Positions 1 to 10,988 of a stretch of 35,000 bases of DNA are shown piece after piece. The notes beneath the pieces were generated by a model. The model was not told the DNA's origin. It worked only from the letters and a program-made list of their open reading frames with translations, and searched no databases. Made by a program: the position numbers and the translations under genes. The number at the start of each line of letters is the position of its first letter. Within the stretch, counting starts at the first letter, position 1. Source of the DNA: Symbiodinium natans (Eukaryota; Sar; Dinophyceae; Suessiales; Symbiodiniaceae); contig CAJNDS010002826.1 of the NCBI GenBank assembly GCA_905221605.1, positions 212,407 through 247,406 of the forward strand, read 5' to 3'.

Positions 1-1183
1 AGGGTACCGTGAGCAGCCTGCTTCACGTGGCAGCCTTATGTTCGGCGAAAGAAGCCCCAGTTAGACTTAAAACCCGCTGTGCCCTACAGGGATTCTGTGT
101 TTGGGTCGTGTTGAAGGGTTTTGGGATTCAATGATTTAGGCTTTCCACTTATTGCTCATGCGCGGATCGCATGTGATGCTAGACAATTGATGGGACCTCT
201 TCAGCATGCAATCTGAGCCCATGTGATACTGCACCAAAACAATTGAGGCTGGGCCTGGCAGTTTGTTCAGGAGACGCAAGTACGAGCATGTCTTACAGAT
301 TCACAGATAACAGGGCTCAAGAGAAAGAAGGAAGGAAAACAGAAAACAGAAAGGGGCGAAGGTTCAGCCCTCGACGCGCCGAGGTTGGGAAGCACACCGC
401 AGGCTACAGCCCTGATATGCCTTGATGCAAGTTTTAAACCTGGTTGAAGCCGGGCTTTATACCGGTTGACCGAGAAGGGCAAATTTGAAGGTTTCTAAAG
501 TCGAGGAGTCACTTTGTTCGGTTGTCCTATTGGATCAATGGAACACGAAGTGTTTTGCTCTTCACTTGCCATTGTTTGAGGACAGAATATGGAGCACAGC
601 TACCGCCGACTACCGCAAATGTTCTTGCAGCCATGCTGATTAGAGTTGGTGAGTCAAAAGACGCCGTGCGTGTGCATCAAGCACTGTGGTCGTGGGAAGC
701 TGGCAAAGTTAAAGTGGTAGCCATGTGGATGGATCTTGGGTGCCTCGAGGTTGGCTCCGAAAATGCCCACAGCCTATTTCCAATACGACGCTGATTCCTA
801 TAAGCCTTTCCCTTACTGCTTTTGAATGCTGATTCAGGAGTGTGACGCACCCAGCTTGCCAGAAGGAAGTTCCCATCGAAGGGAACATTTGGACTGCATC
901 TTCGATTCCTGCAGGATGAAAAACGCAATCCTGCAATTTAGCTCCGAGATTTGGAGGCTTGTGGGTTTGAAGTGGTTTGGGTGTTGAGGACACTCTGTGG
1001 CAGTTGACCTACGCCCTACGCTACCTATCACCGTGGCAGTTTGGGGGAAGCTTTGGTTTGCTCAGCTACTTTGAGTTGAACTGCGCGCTCGGGGCCTTTA
1101 GAGTGTTGGAGGCGGGGCGGGGTGGGGGGGTACATAAGAAATTTATTTGTTTATGTTATGTACATGTACCTTGTACCCGTGCA
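1..1183. other. Stretch without a recognised gene
   Basis: Several short open frames exist on both strands, but none shows a family motif, biased composition or a convincing exon boundary. I see no repeat or RNA gene here. It may be intergenic or belong to a gene starting upstream of the window. Confidence 0.5.
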
Positions 1184-1268
1184 TGTATATACATATATAT
1201 ATATATCGATACATACATATACATATATATATTCACACATGCATACACGATGTGTGTGTGTGTGTGTT
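1184..1268. repeat. AT-rich and (TG)n microsatellite
   Basis: A run of alternating TA and CATA units is followed by about nine TG dinucleotides at roughly 1250-1267. It is simple sequence with no coding signal; the open frames across it are artefacts of the repeat. Confidence 0.85.
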
Positions 1269-1393
1269 TAGTTCTACAAGCATAAGTAGCCATGTCTGTT
1301 TTTTCTTCCCTTCATTGGTGCTTTCTCGCTGCCTCTCACAGTTTGCTTCAACAGCCAGCACCTGCCGGATATTGGGCTCGGAGGGTGTTCGCT

Positions 1394-1640
1394 ATGTCAG
1401 GCCTTCGTAGCTTGTGGCACTTGTGGCCCCGACTGCCCCTACTACATCTACTACTCTGCTCCACAGCCCTTGGTGCCCACGTGCACTCCTCGGACTCCTC
1501 GGACTCTTCGGGGCCCTTGCTGCGGAGGGAGCGGGAGCCTCCCTGCCGGCCCCTCTGTGAGCCTCTCTGCCCGGAAGCCTCGCGCACCGCCGCGCCCTGC
1601 CTGCCGACGGCGGCCTCCCGGCCCTTTTCAGTGATGACGG
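1394..1640 (+). CDS. Candidate first exon with signal peptide
   Basis: An ATG at 1394 opens a frame whose first about 27 residues look like a secretion signal or signal anchor: basic start (MSGLRSLWHLWPRL), a leucine-rich core (LLHLLLCSTALG) and small residues before a plausible cleavage site. After it comes a short SDSSDSS stretch and a segment with spaced cysteines (CRPLCEPLCPEA). The frame is open to 1765, but the later part is less convincing and could be intron. It lies about 1.3 kb upstream of the first placed exon of the methyltransferase gene on the same strand, so it could be that gene's first exon or a separate gene. No domain is recognised. The opposite strand is also open here, which lowers confidence. 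Confidence 0.3.
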
Positions 1641-2956
1641 TGCATCTCGTAAACCAGAATTCATCAACAAAACAACCGCGCCCCAGGCTGCCTGGCCTTA
1701 CAAAACCCGGACGACTTGGTCGGAGGACTCTTGGTGGTGTGTCAGAAGGGAGCAGGGACAGATAGGTCATAATCAACTCTCCCGCCAAATGCGTAACCTG
1801 GGGTCAGAAATAGATGTCGCATGACCTTGCGCTTTTGAAATATACATTGCATACAGCCGTGCAGGATGTATGCGCCACATACCTGACATACACATTATAC
1901 ACCGTATATGCAGTATATATTATGCACTTTTCCTTCCTTGTACATATGGCATACAGCATATACAGTAAATAGCGCGTGGCATGTATATAGTATTACATTA
2001 TAGCAAAGTCTATATCAGTACGTTCCATATGTACGTATCTATACCCACACAGGTTCGAAGCCGGTACTTAAAAAAGATGTGGTTCGTTCGACCGCGACTT
2101 GCACTTGGGTGCTTGGGTGGCAGCCCTTTGAATTTGTGGTTTGGGGGGTGGGGGAGGGCGAAAGGCTCGTGACCATTCTGAGTGAAGGGGTACACAAACG
2201 CAGCCAAGGAGCTGGGAGACCTGATCGTGAAGTCTGCCACCCCGTCGCCACACGTGTCTGAAGATGTTTGTGGGGGCTGCTTGGATCAAAAACGGGGGGT
2301 TGGGGGGGTCAGCTTGAGGGTTGAAGGTTGCGTTTGTTTTTGAGGACTTCCGAAGAGGCGTGCAGGCTAGTGCTGAGGCTCGGCTGCAAAGTCAGAGCTG
2401 GAGGTTAAGAAGGGGTTTGCGGGCATTTGGAGCTTGCGGCCTGGAGCTTCCATCGTGGGGAGACGGGGCCCCTGCTGATGACTGATGAGTGGCTTTTATT
2501 CTCTTGAAGTCTTCGCAACTTTTGGGTCAGCTTGCCAACGGCCAGTCGCAGCCTTTGGAAGCCTTTGCGACCCCCCCTGCCCGACGTGGCGCCAAAACCC
2601 ACGTGAGGAGCAAGTGTCGCAGTTAACTATTAACTTCCCCTGTTTCCACCAATCGTCGATATGTCTTCAAACTTTCTTGAAACACGTTCTGCGGGGGATG
2701 GTTAAGCGGTATTGAACAAAGATCCACAAAGCTTTCAACCCTGACAAAACCAAGGCTTCAAGCTCTTTGGGGACTCGGCATGGTGCTTGGCCGCTTTCGC
2801 GGATGCCCCACCGGGGCTCCAGGGCTTCTTGGCATGCCACATCCTATCCCAAGTTACAAGGAGTGTGGAGGGTCTCCACTATTAAACTTCGTCCAGCCTC
2901 CACTTCCCTAACCCGGCACTATGCCATTTGCTGGCAAGCAAGCCCTGCAACACCAG
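1641..2956. other. Stretch without a placed exon; AT-rich patch
   Basis: The part at about 1855-2000 is rich in TATACA/CATATA words. The rest has scattered short open frames but nothing recognised. The missing N-terminal exons of the methyltransferase gene are expected here or further upstream, but I could not identify them. Confidence 0.4.
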
Positions 2957-5268
2957 GCCTGTCGTTCGGCATCGAGGAGCGGGACCTCTGGAGCGAGCCT
3001 GGGACAGGTTTAGTGGGTTTAGGGAGTTTAGGGGTTCAGAAAGACGGTTTGGGCGGGCTTATATATAGGACCGTAGGGTTTAGAGTTCAGACACCAACGT
3101 AGAACCGGAAGTCCTGCAGCCTGAGCCTGAGGAGACAATGAGCAACTTCTTCCACATGCCCACGAAGCTGTACGACTGCTTTCAGGAGCACAGATTTGCA
3201 ATCAAGCTTTCCTTTGGGGTGTATAAGGATGTCAAGTTCTTGGGTGTCAGCATGTGAGCAAGTGCAAGTGCAAAACCCCCAGCCATTCAAGTAAGTAAGG
3301 GGTGGACACGAATGCCCAAAACCCTGTAAAGCCATGGGAACACTTGAAAAGCGACACCCCTAAGTTAATGAGCCGTTGGGTGTGCTATAGCCTTGATTTT
3401 TCCCAAGGCGACACCTGCGACATCAAGCGTGGAGTACTGATGCTAAAACCCTGTAAAATGATGGGAACACTTGAAAGCGAAACCTTCTCATTTTGCGTCC
3501 ATTAGCACCACCAGCCGGTTTTGGCAGTCGCTCATGTAAAGAAGAAGCCCCTTAAGCCCCTCTGAGGGAGTGAGGGGAAGGAATTTGCCCTCCGTAGATG
3601 TGCCTCTTTGAACCTTTGAACCCCCCTCGACTCTCAGGCCCCCAAGCCGGCAAACTTATCGGGCTTAGGCTTCGCTTTGGGGGCTTCGGGGGCTTCGGGG
3701 GCTTCGGGGGCTTTCGGGGGCTTCGGGGCGCGCCAGGATCCCAGCAAGTCGCCGCCTCTGTCCATGAAGGCACCTAATGCTGCCGGCCCGTGCACGGGGG
3801 TACAGTCACACTGCTACGACGCTTGGCCTTGAAGCGGCGTTGCTGCTTAGGATTTCGATCCTTCCTGGAGAGTTGTCGCCATGCCTTTGATATGCCAATA
3901 TCTCAATCTGAGTACAATTCTAATTCTAGAACACCACAAGACGGCAATTGTGTTTACATCTTGACGGTCAGCATACACGCGCGCAGTGCGTGCACACCCG
4001 ACTCGTCGAAGTGTGGGGTTAATCACAGTAGTCTGGTCCCGCACCGTGCCGACTCAGGAGACTGCATATGAAGCCTTTCGCATCTGCCTGGGACCCGATA
4101 GCGGTGTGCTGGAGGGGAGGACGTACACCACCCTCGCGGACTTGCTACAGGGTCGGAAGCCTCTTTCTGTCCATGTCAAGATGGACGTCGAAGGCTCCGC
4201 TGATCTCCACTGTTCTCTTTGTTGGTTTGCACAGTCCCCTTCAAAGCCCCGACGCCTTAAAAAGCGATGAGTGACCACTAAAGCAGAAACGTAACATTAT
4301 TTAGCTACAGAAGCAGACCTCTCAGCCGCCTCTTCAAAAAGGCTCTGAGTGGTCAGTACTGGAAGCTCTGCTGGCGAACGCCTCTGACCTGGCGAAAATT
4401 CGCACCCTCGACATGGAGGCCGGCGAAATCCATCTATTGGAGACAAGGGGGAAAGGGGGGGGAAAGGGGGGGTTCATGGCACACTTACTCCCTTGTTATT
4501 GCATTGACGGTCAGAGTCCCCCATCGTTCTGGTTCCAAAGGTTCCGTTCTGACAAGCTTCCGCGTGATGCCTGTGACCCTCCACAGAACCCAGAACCTCG
4601 CATCAGTCGCCCCACCCTCTACGCCTTAAGAGACCCAATCCGCTAGTATCCAAGTCAGAAACGAGCAGGTCCACTTTGGCTTTGCCGCAGCCTCTGAGGC
4701 GAGGCATCGGAAGAGCCCGGAAGAGGCCATTCGACGCGAGGCCCAGCCCAAACCCAGCCCTGGTTTTAGGATGCTTCTTGGAGGTCCATAGGATGCAGGG
4801 CTAGGATTCGGACAAGAGTTCAAAATGGTGGGTCGGGGCTTTTACAGGGTTGCAAGAGGCAGTGTTGAGGGTCATGTTTTCAGTTCCATGACAGCCCCTT
4901 CCAGGTTGGCATTTTCACCAAGCTGGCCTCAACCTTCCTGGCTGTGGGCAGCAACGTGGAGACCAATGCGCAAGGCTCTTCGGCCCCGGATTTCTATACC
5001 ATGAAACTGACAAGCTTTTTTTACAGTAAAATAGGCCGGTTGCAGACAGAGCAGTGCTGGTTCCAGCTCCACGCTCCTTGAAGGCTGGGACCCTGCCACA
5101 TCTTGTGCGAAGCTTTGTGACGAGCCCCTGGTGCATACCAGCGGCGGCTTCCCTGTGAACCAGTTTGCTGTGAGCTTCGTGAACCCTGCACTGCTACGGG
5201 CGAAGTCTCCGCATCAGATGGAAGTGACCTCCAGGGGGATTGCACGGCAGACCGCTGACTTGAAATGA
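2957..5268 (+). CDS. METTL24/FkbM-like methyltransferase, multi-exon, N-terminus missing
   Basis: Likely an S-adenosylmethionine-dependent methyltransferase of the METTL24/FkbM-like type; the substrate is unknown. Placed exons are 2957-2994, 3132-3185, 4058-4193, 4342-4418, 4669-4740, 4905-4974 and 5084-5268 (TGA stop 5266-5268). Motifs in order: SFGIEERDLWSE across exons 1-2, PTKLYDCF in exon 2, CLGP and TTLADLLQGRKPLSVHV in exon 3, DVEGSEW across exons 3-4, TLDMEVHF across exons 4-5, VGSNVE in exon 6, and VHTSGGFPVNQFAVSFVN in the last exon. DVEGSEW followed by an acidic EVHF-type segment is typical of this family. Phases match at every junction placed after 4058. Donors are GA at 2995 and GC at 4194, 4419, 4741 and 4975; acceptors are AG followed by G. 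At least one exon between 3185 and 4058, and the N-terminal exons, are not found. The family assignment is from motif memory; exon ends are inferred. Confidence 0.78.
3313..3481. repeat. Local direct duplication
   Basis: A segment at 3313-3360 (core AAACCCTGTAAA, then ATGGGAACACTTGAAA, then GCGA) recurs at about 3441-3481 with a few changes. The pair lies in the large intron between exons 2 and 3 of the methyltransferase gene. Confidence 0.7.
3664..3730. repeat. Nine-bp tandem repeat GGGGGCTTC
   Basis: About five units of GGGGGCTTC, one of them with an extra T, form a short minisatellite inside the presumed intron between methyltransferase exons 2 and 3. On the minus strand it would translate as a proline/lysine repeat, but nothing supports coding. 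Confidence 0.85.
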
Positions 5269-6755
5269 CGCTGCGGACAAAATCATTGGTGACAGCGACA
5301 CCTATGCCTGTGCCGAACATGGGAACCCTCCTTACTTTCCGGTGCTCCCCGTGCTTGTTAAGAGATCTGCCGCTCTTGCCGAGGGCCCCTAAATGCCATC
5401 GAGCGGGGTGTAGAATGCTGACTCAAGGTTTCCAACTCCCCATGGCACAACCTTTTTCTCAGAGTTACACAGGCCTGACTACACATGGCCAGGCTTCATG
5501 CATCAGGAGGCTCTGCATAAGAGGCTTGGATGTTTAGGCTGAAGACACTTCAGGGATCAGGGGCACTGAGGGCTCGTGGAGCGATGTCCCTGCCACATTC
5601 GATTGGGGGGCCAATCATGCGTCCTGATGCCAACACAGCCCCGGCAAGAATGTATCTAGATGCGTCTAGTTCGGCATGTTGCGTGTGCAGGCCTTTCGGC
5701 CTTCCAGTCAGCTTGAATTTTTAATTTATCGAGGAGAAATAAAAGCACCTCCTCGCGCTCTCACATAGAACGACCTCCAGACGATAAAGCGAAACATGTG
5801 AGCTTTATGCGAAGTCCTCGTAGAGTGTGTGTACTCCGGCCATGACCTTCCCGAAGCCCAAACCGCAGAGCCATAGCTATGATTTGGATCACACCTTCGA
5901 TCCTTCGATGAGCAACGATGCTACACTTGTTCCACACAACTACACACATCTGCCATATTCTGCCATAATCCGCTGTCGCGCTCTTGCCATGCACGAACCC
6001 GTGTGGGTACCAGCGGCGCTTACGGCCGTCACCGGCTGCCTCGGAATCCCGGCTTGTAACCTCAACAAGTGGCCCATGGGCACTATGTCGTGGGCACCAT
6101 GTCGTGGGGCATAGAAGCGCTAGAAGCCAAGACAATGGTAGACAATTTAGACCTTCTAGTTTTCACTAGGGCCTGGGAGTGGGGTTCGATATCTTTGAGC
6201 GGAGAGGATATGCCTCCTTCTGCTGGGCCTCGGGCTTCCTGCCTGGGCAAACGAGCCCGGCGGCATCGGCAGAAGGGCCAGCCGGCTACGGACGCGCCGT
6301 CTGGGACCCGGAGAGCTCGGAGAGCTAAAGGGCGGTCTAAAGTGGGCCGTGTGGGTTTAGGCCTGGGGCCTTGGTAATGATTAATGTTCGGCATGTGTAT
6401 TTTCACTTCCCCCCAGTACACCTCACATATGTTGTCATTAGAGATCCCGAACTTCACTAAAGCATGAGGGTGCGGGGCGGTGCCGAGTTTGGAGTTTACG
6501 GTCGTGTTGAAAGCCTCGACCTCGTGGCTTTTGGGCTTGGCTATTCCTGGAGTCTGGTCAGTTCTCGAAATTTTGCTCCCTCTCTTTGGTGGCACTCTAT
6601 GTATATTTGAGGTGCCGTACCAAAAAACAGGGGCACATGTATCAAGAGGCACGGCTCCAGGTCCGAAACTGGGTTAGACTTCTGTGGATGTGCTTTGTTG
6701 GACTTGCGGGGCCCTGGGGATTCATAGTGCTTTGTGATGCTTTGTGGGGGTCAAG
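5269..6755. other. Region between methyltransferase and duplicated gene copy 1
   Basis: No exon is placed with confidence. A hydrophobic open stretch at about 6483-6605 (containing WLLGLAIPGVWSVLEILLPL) could be a membrane exon of copy 1, but it does not align with the first exon of copy 2. A 189-codon minus-strand frame at 6083-6652 has no motif. Upstream exons of copy 1 should lie here. Confidence 0.35.
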
Positions 6756-8219
6756 TGGACGCTGTGCAGGCAATGCTGGCGTTGCTTCTGCATGAAGCCT
6801 GGGTGACCTTGCAGCATGGCAACGTGCTGCTAAACCCCTTCTGCCAGCGCTTAGATCGAAGATATGGCATCTCCATGCTGCGAAAAGGCCGCTTCGGCAT
6901 GCAGATATGCGAAAGCCTGAGCACTAGAACATACTAGAACCATGCACTCGTAGAACCACCATAAACTGAGACCCTGAATGAACTACAATCCGTGCCGAGC
7001 ATTCGAAAACACATGATGCTACCCAGTCGAAGGCCAACATTGGGTGATCGCAAGCGTGCTGGTGATGTACTGGGCGCGTGAAGTTGCCAGTATGCTCCTC
7101 ATCCCTCACTTCCCAGCACGTTTTTAGCTCTTGACCGTGACGTAAACTTCTTTGCAGCATCAGAGTACTCATGAGCTTTTTGCTTTAGAGCTGAGAGCCT
7201 GGCGACGCGTGGGGACACAGGCTCTTATGCTTGCCTTACATCACCGTCTACTCACAGATTGCCGTGTTCGTGTCCACCATCTACCACACCGTGCCTGACC
7301 TTAGAACTACATGCATGCAAGTAACATTCCTTTGTGAGCTCAGGCAAACCTACTCTCCTCCCGCCCTTGCCACCCTAAGCAAGATACGCCCGCTGACAGA
7401 GCTGGTGGGCAGTTGCTTGCCACAAGGCATTGGAGCCTTGACGTACTCTGAATGTAGAGACCCATGGCCCACATTCACCCTGGATCACGAAGCCCTTCGC
7501 CCGTCGTAGGGGTACCTGGCAGTAATTACTCCGAGACCCCACTTTAGGGCCCAAGATGCGGGGGAGATGAGGTGAAGATGTTCAACATTTGCTTGGACGC
7601 GCATCGGCTCCTCTCTTGCATATCAGGAGGGAGGGGGAGAGGGGGGAGGGGGTTGAAATGCACGACACAATTATGTATAGATAACACATACATAAATCTA
7701 TAGTTTGTTATTTGCTTATTGCTTTGTGTGTGTGCATATATAAATATGTATGCTACCCACCCTGGAAGCATGAGGTCAAATGGGAGAGATTGGGGGGTCT
7801 GCCCTTCTCCCAGGTGCTGGTCCCCGACCCTCGGGATCATGAAGCTGCTGCCCTTGGCCTTGACTTAGAAGCCCCTTTTTGGGTATTTCCCTCCAACATA
7901 GGGCTTCAATTCCTCAGCCCTGATGGAGTTGTGGCTCGATTTGTGGTGCGTTCCTTGAGCTCGAAAGCAAGCACCCTCCGAAATGCCACCCAAACCCAAC
8001 CTCTCCTGTCCGAAGCCCTGGAAAGGAAACAATTCAGAAGCGACACAAGAATTGCCTGGTATGTGTGTATAGGTATATGATGCAGATGTACACATGTGTA
8101 CAGTCACTACACACTTGAGCATGCCCAGGATTGACCATTGGCACTTCCAGACACTGGGAACCCAGCTCGTGAGCCTGCTCCGGTTCTCCCTGCAGCTTGC
8201 CACAGCCTTGAAGCCCTAA
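6756..8219 (+). CDS. Tandem paralog copy 1: unrecognised membrane-associated protein
   Basis: Six exons are placed by aligning this segment with copy 2: 6756-6887, 7033-7093, 7221-7290, 7572-7606, 7814-7849 and 8129-8219 (TAA stop 8217-8219). The joined frame is intact; all phases fit. Recognisable blocks are LLLHEAWVTLQH, LLNPFCQRLDRRY, SMLRKGQHWVIA, VLVMYWAREV, QIAVFVSTIYHT, DAHRCWSPTLGIMKLLIDHW and VSLLRFSLQ. The middle blocks are hydrophobic and could form one or two membrane helices. Donors are GC at 6888, 7094, 7607 and 7850, and GT at 7291. The 5' end is incomplete: the first exon begins in mid-codon and no counterpart of copy 2's large first exon was found upstream. I do not recognise the family. 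The short C-terminal tail after 8194 could instead be intron, since a GC donor is possible there. Confidence 0.72.
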
Positions 8220-8645
8220 CAGTGTGAGTACCAGTGTTGACGGGAATGCCCCGCAGCGGCGAAGAATCATTCTATTCGGAAGATTGCGGTCCCGCACTAC
8301 TTTCAGAAGCAAACAGGGGAGCTCCGACTACACAGCCTATAATGGGAGTGCACAAGTCAACTCATGGCTGGCTCGGGGGTCCCGAGCCAGAAAGCTCCTC
8401 TAATGCCTTCCAAGCTGAGGCAGGGTTATGACACCATGGTGCACGCTGCTTGGTCGTTTAAGGATGTCGTCCGGCAAGCCTCCCCAAACTCCAAGCTTTC
8501 AGGGCCTAATCCAAGCCCCCCCTCCCCCCCCGCCCCGTGACCGTACAAAGACCAGCACCTTCTCAACGCCATCTGATTCAGGAGCCGTTACTCAGAACAT
8601 GGGTTTGATGGAAGTCAGTTTGCGCTGTCCTGAGAGAAGCTGCAG
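8220..8645. other. Spacer between the two tandem copies
   Basis: No exon placed. It contains a C-rich run at about 8517-8535 and ends with an AG (8644-8645) used as the acceptor of the large exon of copy 2. An in-frame TGA at 8631-8633 limits how far that exon can extend upstream. The true start of copy 2 is not identified and may lie here. Confidence 0.4.
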
Positions 8646-10988
8646 GTCTTCATCGTCCGTGATCTCATTCACCATGGCGGGCTGGGCACAGGCTACGTTA
8701 AGTGGCTGCACATCCTGTTCCTCGTTTGGCTCCTTCATGCGGTTCTGAACCAAGTCTCGCAACAAAGCACAGCTACACTCGTCGTGGAGTCTTGGCGGTA
8801 TCTTCTGGGCTTCCACAAGAAGCACAGATGCGAAAACACCAGCTGCCATTCTGCCATGCCAGCCGGGGATTGCTGCGTGGTCTGTGACTTGCTAAAAGAA
8901 GAGAGCAGCAAGCTCTGGAAGGGCAAAGCATCCACCAGAACATCGGAGCAAAAACAGATGCTGGCTGCGACATTCACTATCCAGATCGGCGCAGTGATGT
9001 ATGCCGCGATCCTGTTCTACATGGATGTCTTGCACTTGGGCGCTGGATCCCAGGATGGGGGCCGAAGCATGGCAGTCTAGAGTAAGACGGTCGTCGGTAT
9101 TTCTGATCTTATATACTGCACGCCATGTTGATAGGATTTGATAGGTCAGTGAGCAGGGTCCAGTTCCATCAGTGTTCGGCTCCCTGCAGGAAGGCCTGAT
9201 CCGCAACGACGTGCTCTTTTTGCACGAGGCAACGCAGGGAGAAGCCGTGACCATCACCCCTGCCAGATTTTGTCCAGACCCTACAACATCATCGCCCACT
9301 GCAAGTGAAAACCCCTTGCTTCGGCAGGCGTGGGTCATGCTTCAGCACGCGAATGTCCTGCTCAACCCATTCTGCCAACGCCTGGACCGACGCTATGGAG
9401 CCCTCTGTCCTATCTTGGCATGCAGTCAGCCTACAGCAACCCTACTATACCCCAAGCAGCTTCAAAATGAAGCATCTGAGCCACTGTCTGCGAGCCGTCT
9501 TCTGGCTTGAAGTCCTGAAATCTCACAAAAGCAAGGCCCCAATAGGCCCCAAAAGAGCTTCGAACCCAGGTCTCCATGCTGCGCAAGGGCCAGCACTGGG
9601 TCATCGCAGGCGTCCTTGTGATGTACTGGTCGAGGGAGGCCGGAGAATCCCAAGACGAAACCTGTGTGGGGAGTTCTGGATTCAGGGTTGGAAGCGCAAG
9701 GTTCGATGATTCACCAACCAAGGTTCACAAAGCAATGGCACTCGTCACAAGCTACTGTACGAATCATCTCTTCAAAAAACTCAACTCCCGACGCCTGATG
9801 CAACAACAAGCATTCAACTTTCACGACTGTTGTTCTTGGGTGTGAACGCTGTAGACCAGGGCTGTGAGCAAGAGCCATCTTTGGAAGATATTATCCCCAA
9901 GGCCCCGCCATTGTTAATCTTGCAAGCAATTCCAAGACTTGTGCAGCTTGTCACAAGCTCGGATACTTAAGCTCTTGAGTCAGCTTGAGGGCATCGTGGG
10001 ACACAAGATCGAAGATTCTCGACCGGACGCCTCGTGGTTCCAACTCCGCCAAGCCTCCCGTCAGATGTCGTCGCTGCAAGCTGATCACGCACAAAATCGA
10101 GCCCCGAACGTCAAAGCTCTACGGATCCAGAGTGTGAAGGAAAATGTTTGACCACGCACTCTTTCCCTGCAAGACAACGAGCAGCACCGGATCGTCCTTG
10201 TGTATGGGGCCTATTGCCATCTATTGCCCCCTTGGAAAAAAAGGCTGCCCTGCAAAGGTGGTGAGCATGCTCCTGTGCCTGGCCTTTACATCGCCGAGGA
10301 CGCAGCTGGCCATCCTGGCCTCTTCGGGCTACCACCTGGCCACTTGAAGTCAGACCTGAAGAGTCAGACCAAAGGAGAGACCAATGAGGCTTCCAGGTGT
10401 TTTTATGGGGCTGTCCTTGGGAGCTACGGCCTAGCTAACGATAGGGTCCTGCGATTCTCGATTCGAGGTTCAGCGGGCATAGGGGGAATCCGGAGGCAGA
10501 TCCCGAGAATCCTCCAAGAATAGCCGAGGTGAAGATGCACAGTATCTGCTGGGATGCGCAGCGCCAGTGGTCTCCCTCACTTGGAGCCTTGGCTGGACTC
10601 TGTCTCAGAGCAGCTACGCTTCTTGTCCAGGCTATATAAGTCTGCAATGCTTGGTTTGTGTACGAGGTCCATCATCATAATTAGGCCCTATAGGCCTGAA
10701 GAGCGCATGAGCCTTCCCGTGAACTCTGGGCCGCGTCGATGATTTGGTATCCCGCCCCAAGCCCTAAACCGCCACCTCCTCAAAACTCGGTAACTCGGAG
10801 CTGTGCTGTGAAAATGCGCGCGGAACCACCACCACGAATCGCTGCAAGGAATCATGAGGCTGCTGATCGACCACTGGCACTTCGACACCCTGGCGCAGCG
10901 CCTGGTCAGCGCCCTGCGCTTCTTCCTGCAAGGCTCGTTTAAAAACAAAGCCTGCGAGGTTGAGGCTGAGAGACTGAGAGAGATCTGA
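8646..10988 (+). CDS. Tandem paralog copy 2: unrecognised membrane-associated protein
   Basis: Seven exons are placed: 8646-9041, 9190-9228, 9328-9396, 9570-9638, 10258-10338, 10529-10583 and 10849-10988 (TGA stop 10986-10988). They join into an intact frame of about 282 codons. The first exon (132 codons) carries two hydrophobic segments: WLHILFLVWLLHAVL near residues 19-33 and AATFTIQIGAVMYAAILFYM near residues 106-125. Between them is a cysteine-containing loop (GDCCVVC). Later blocks are RNDVLFLHE, WVMLQHANVLLNPFCQRLD, SMLRKGQHWVIAGVLVMYW, QLAILASSGYHL, DAQRQWSPSL, GIMRLLIDHWHFDTL and a charged tail ending in ERLREI. Donors are GC at 9042, 9229, 9639 and 10339 and GA at 10584. The junction after RRY (9397) needs a GG or GA donor and is the least certain. 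It is a clear paralog of the gene at 6756-8219. Family unknown; the start codon was not found. Confidence 0.72.

Noticed and set aside
6083-6652. A 189-codon minus-strand frame
   Set aside because: Low-complexity, basic and proline-rich translation without motifs, opposite to the direction of all supported genes.
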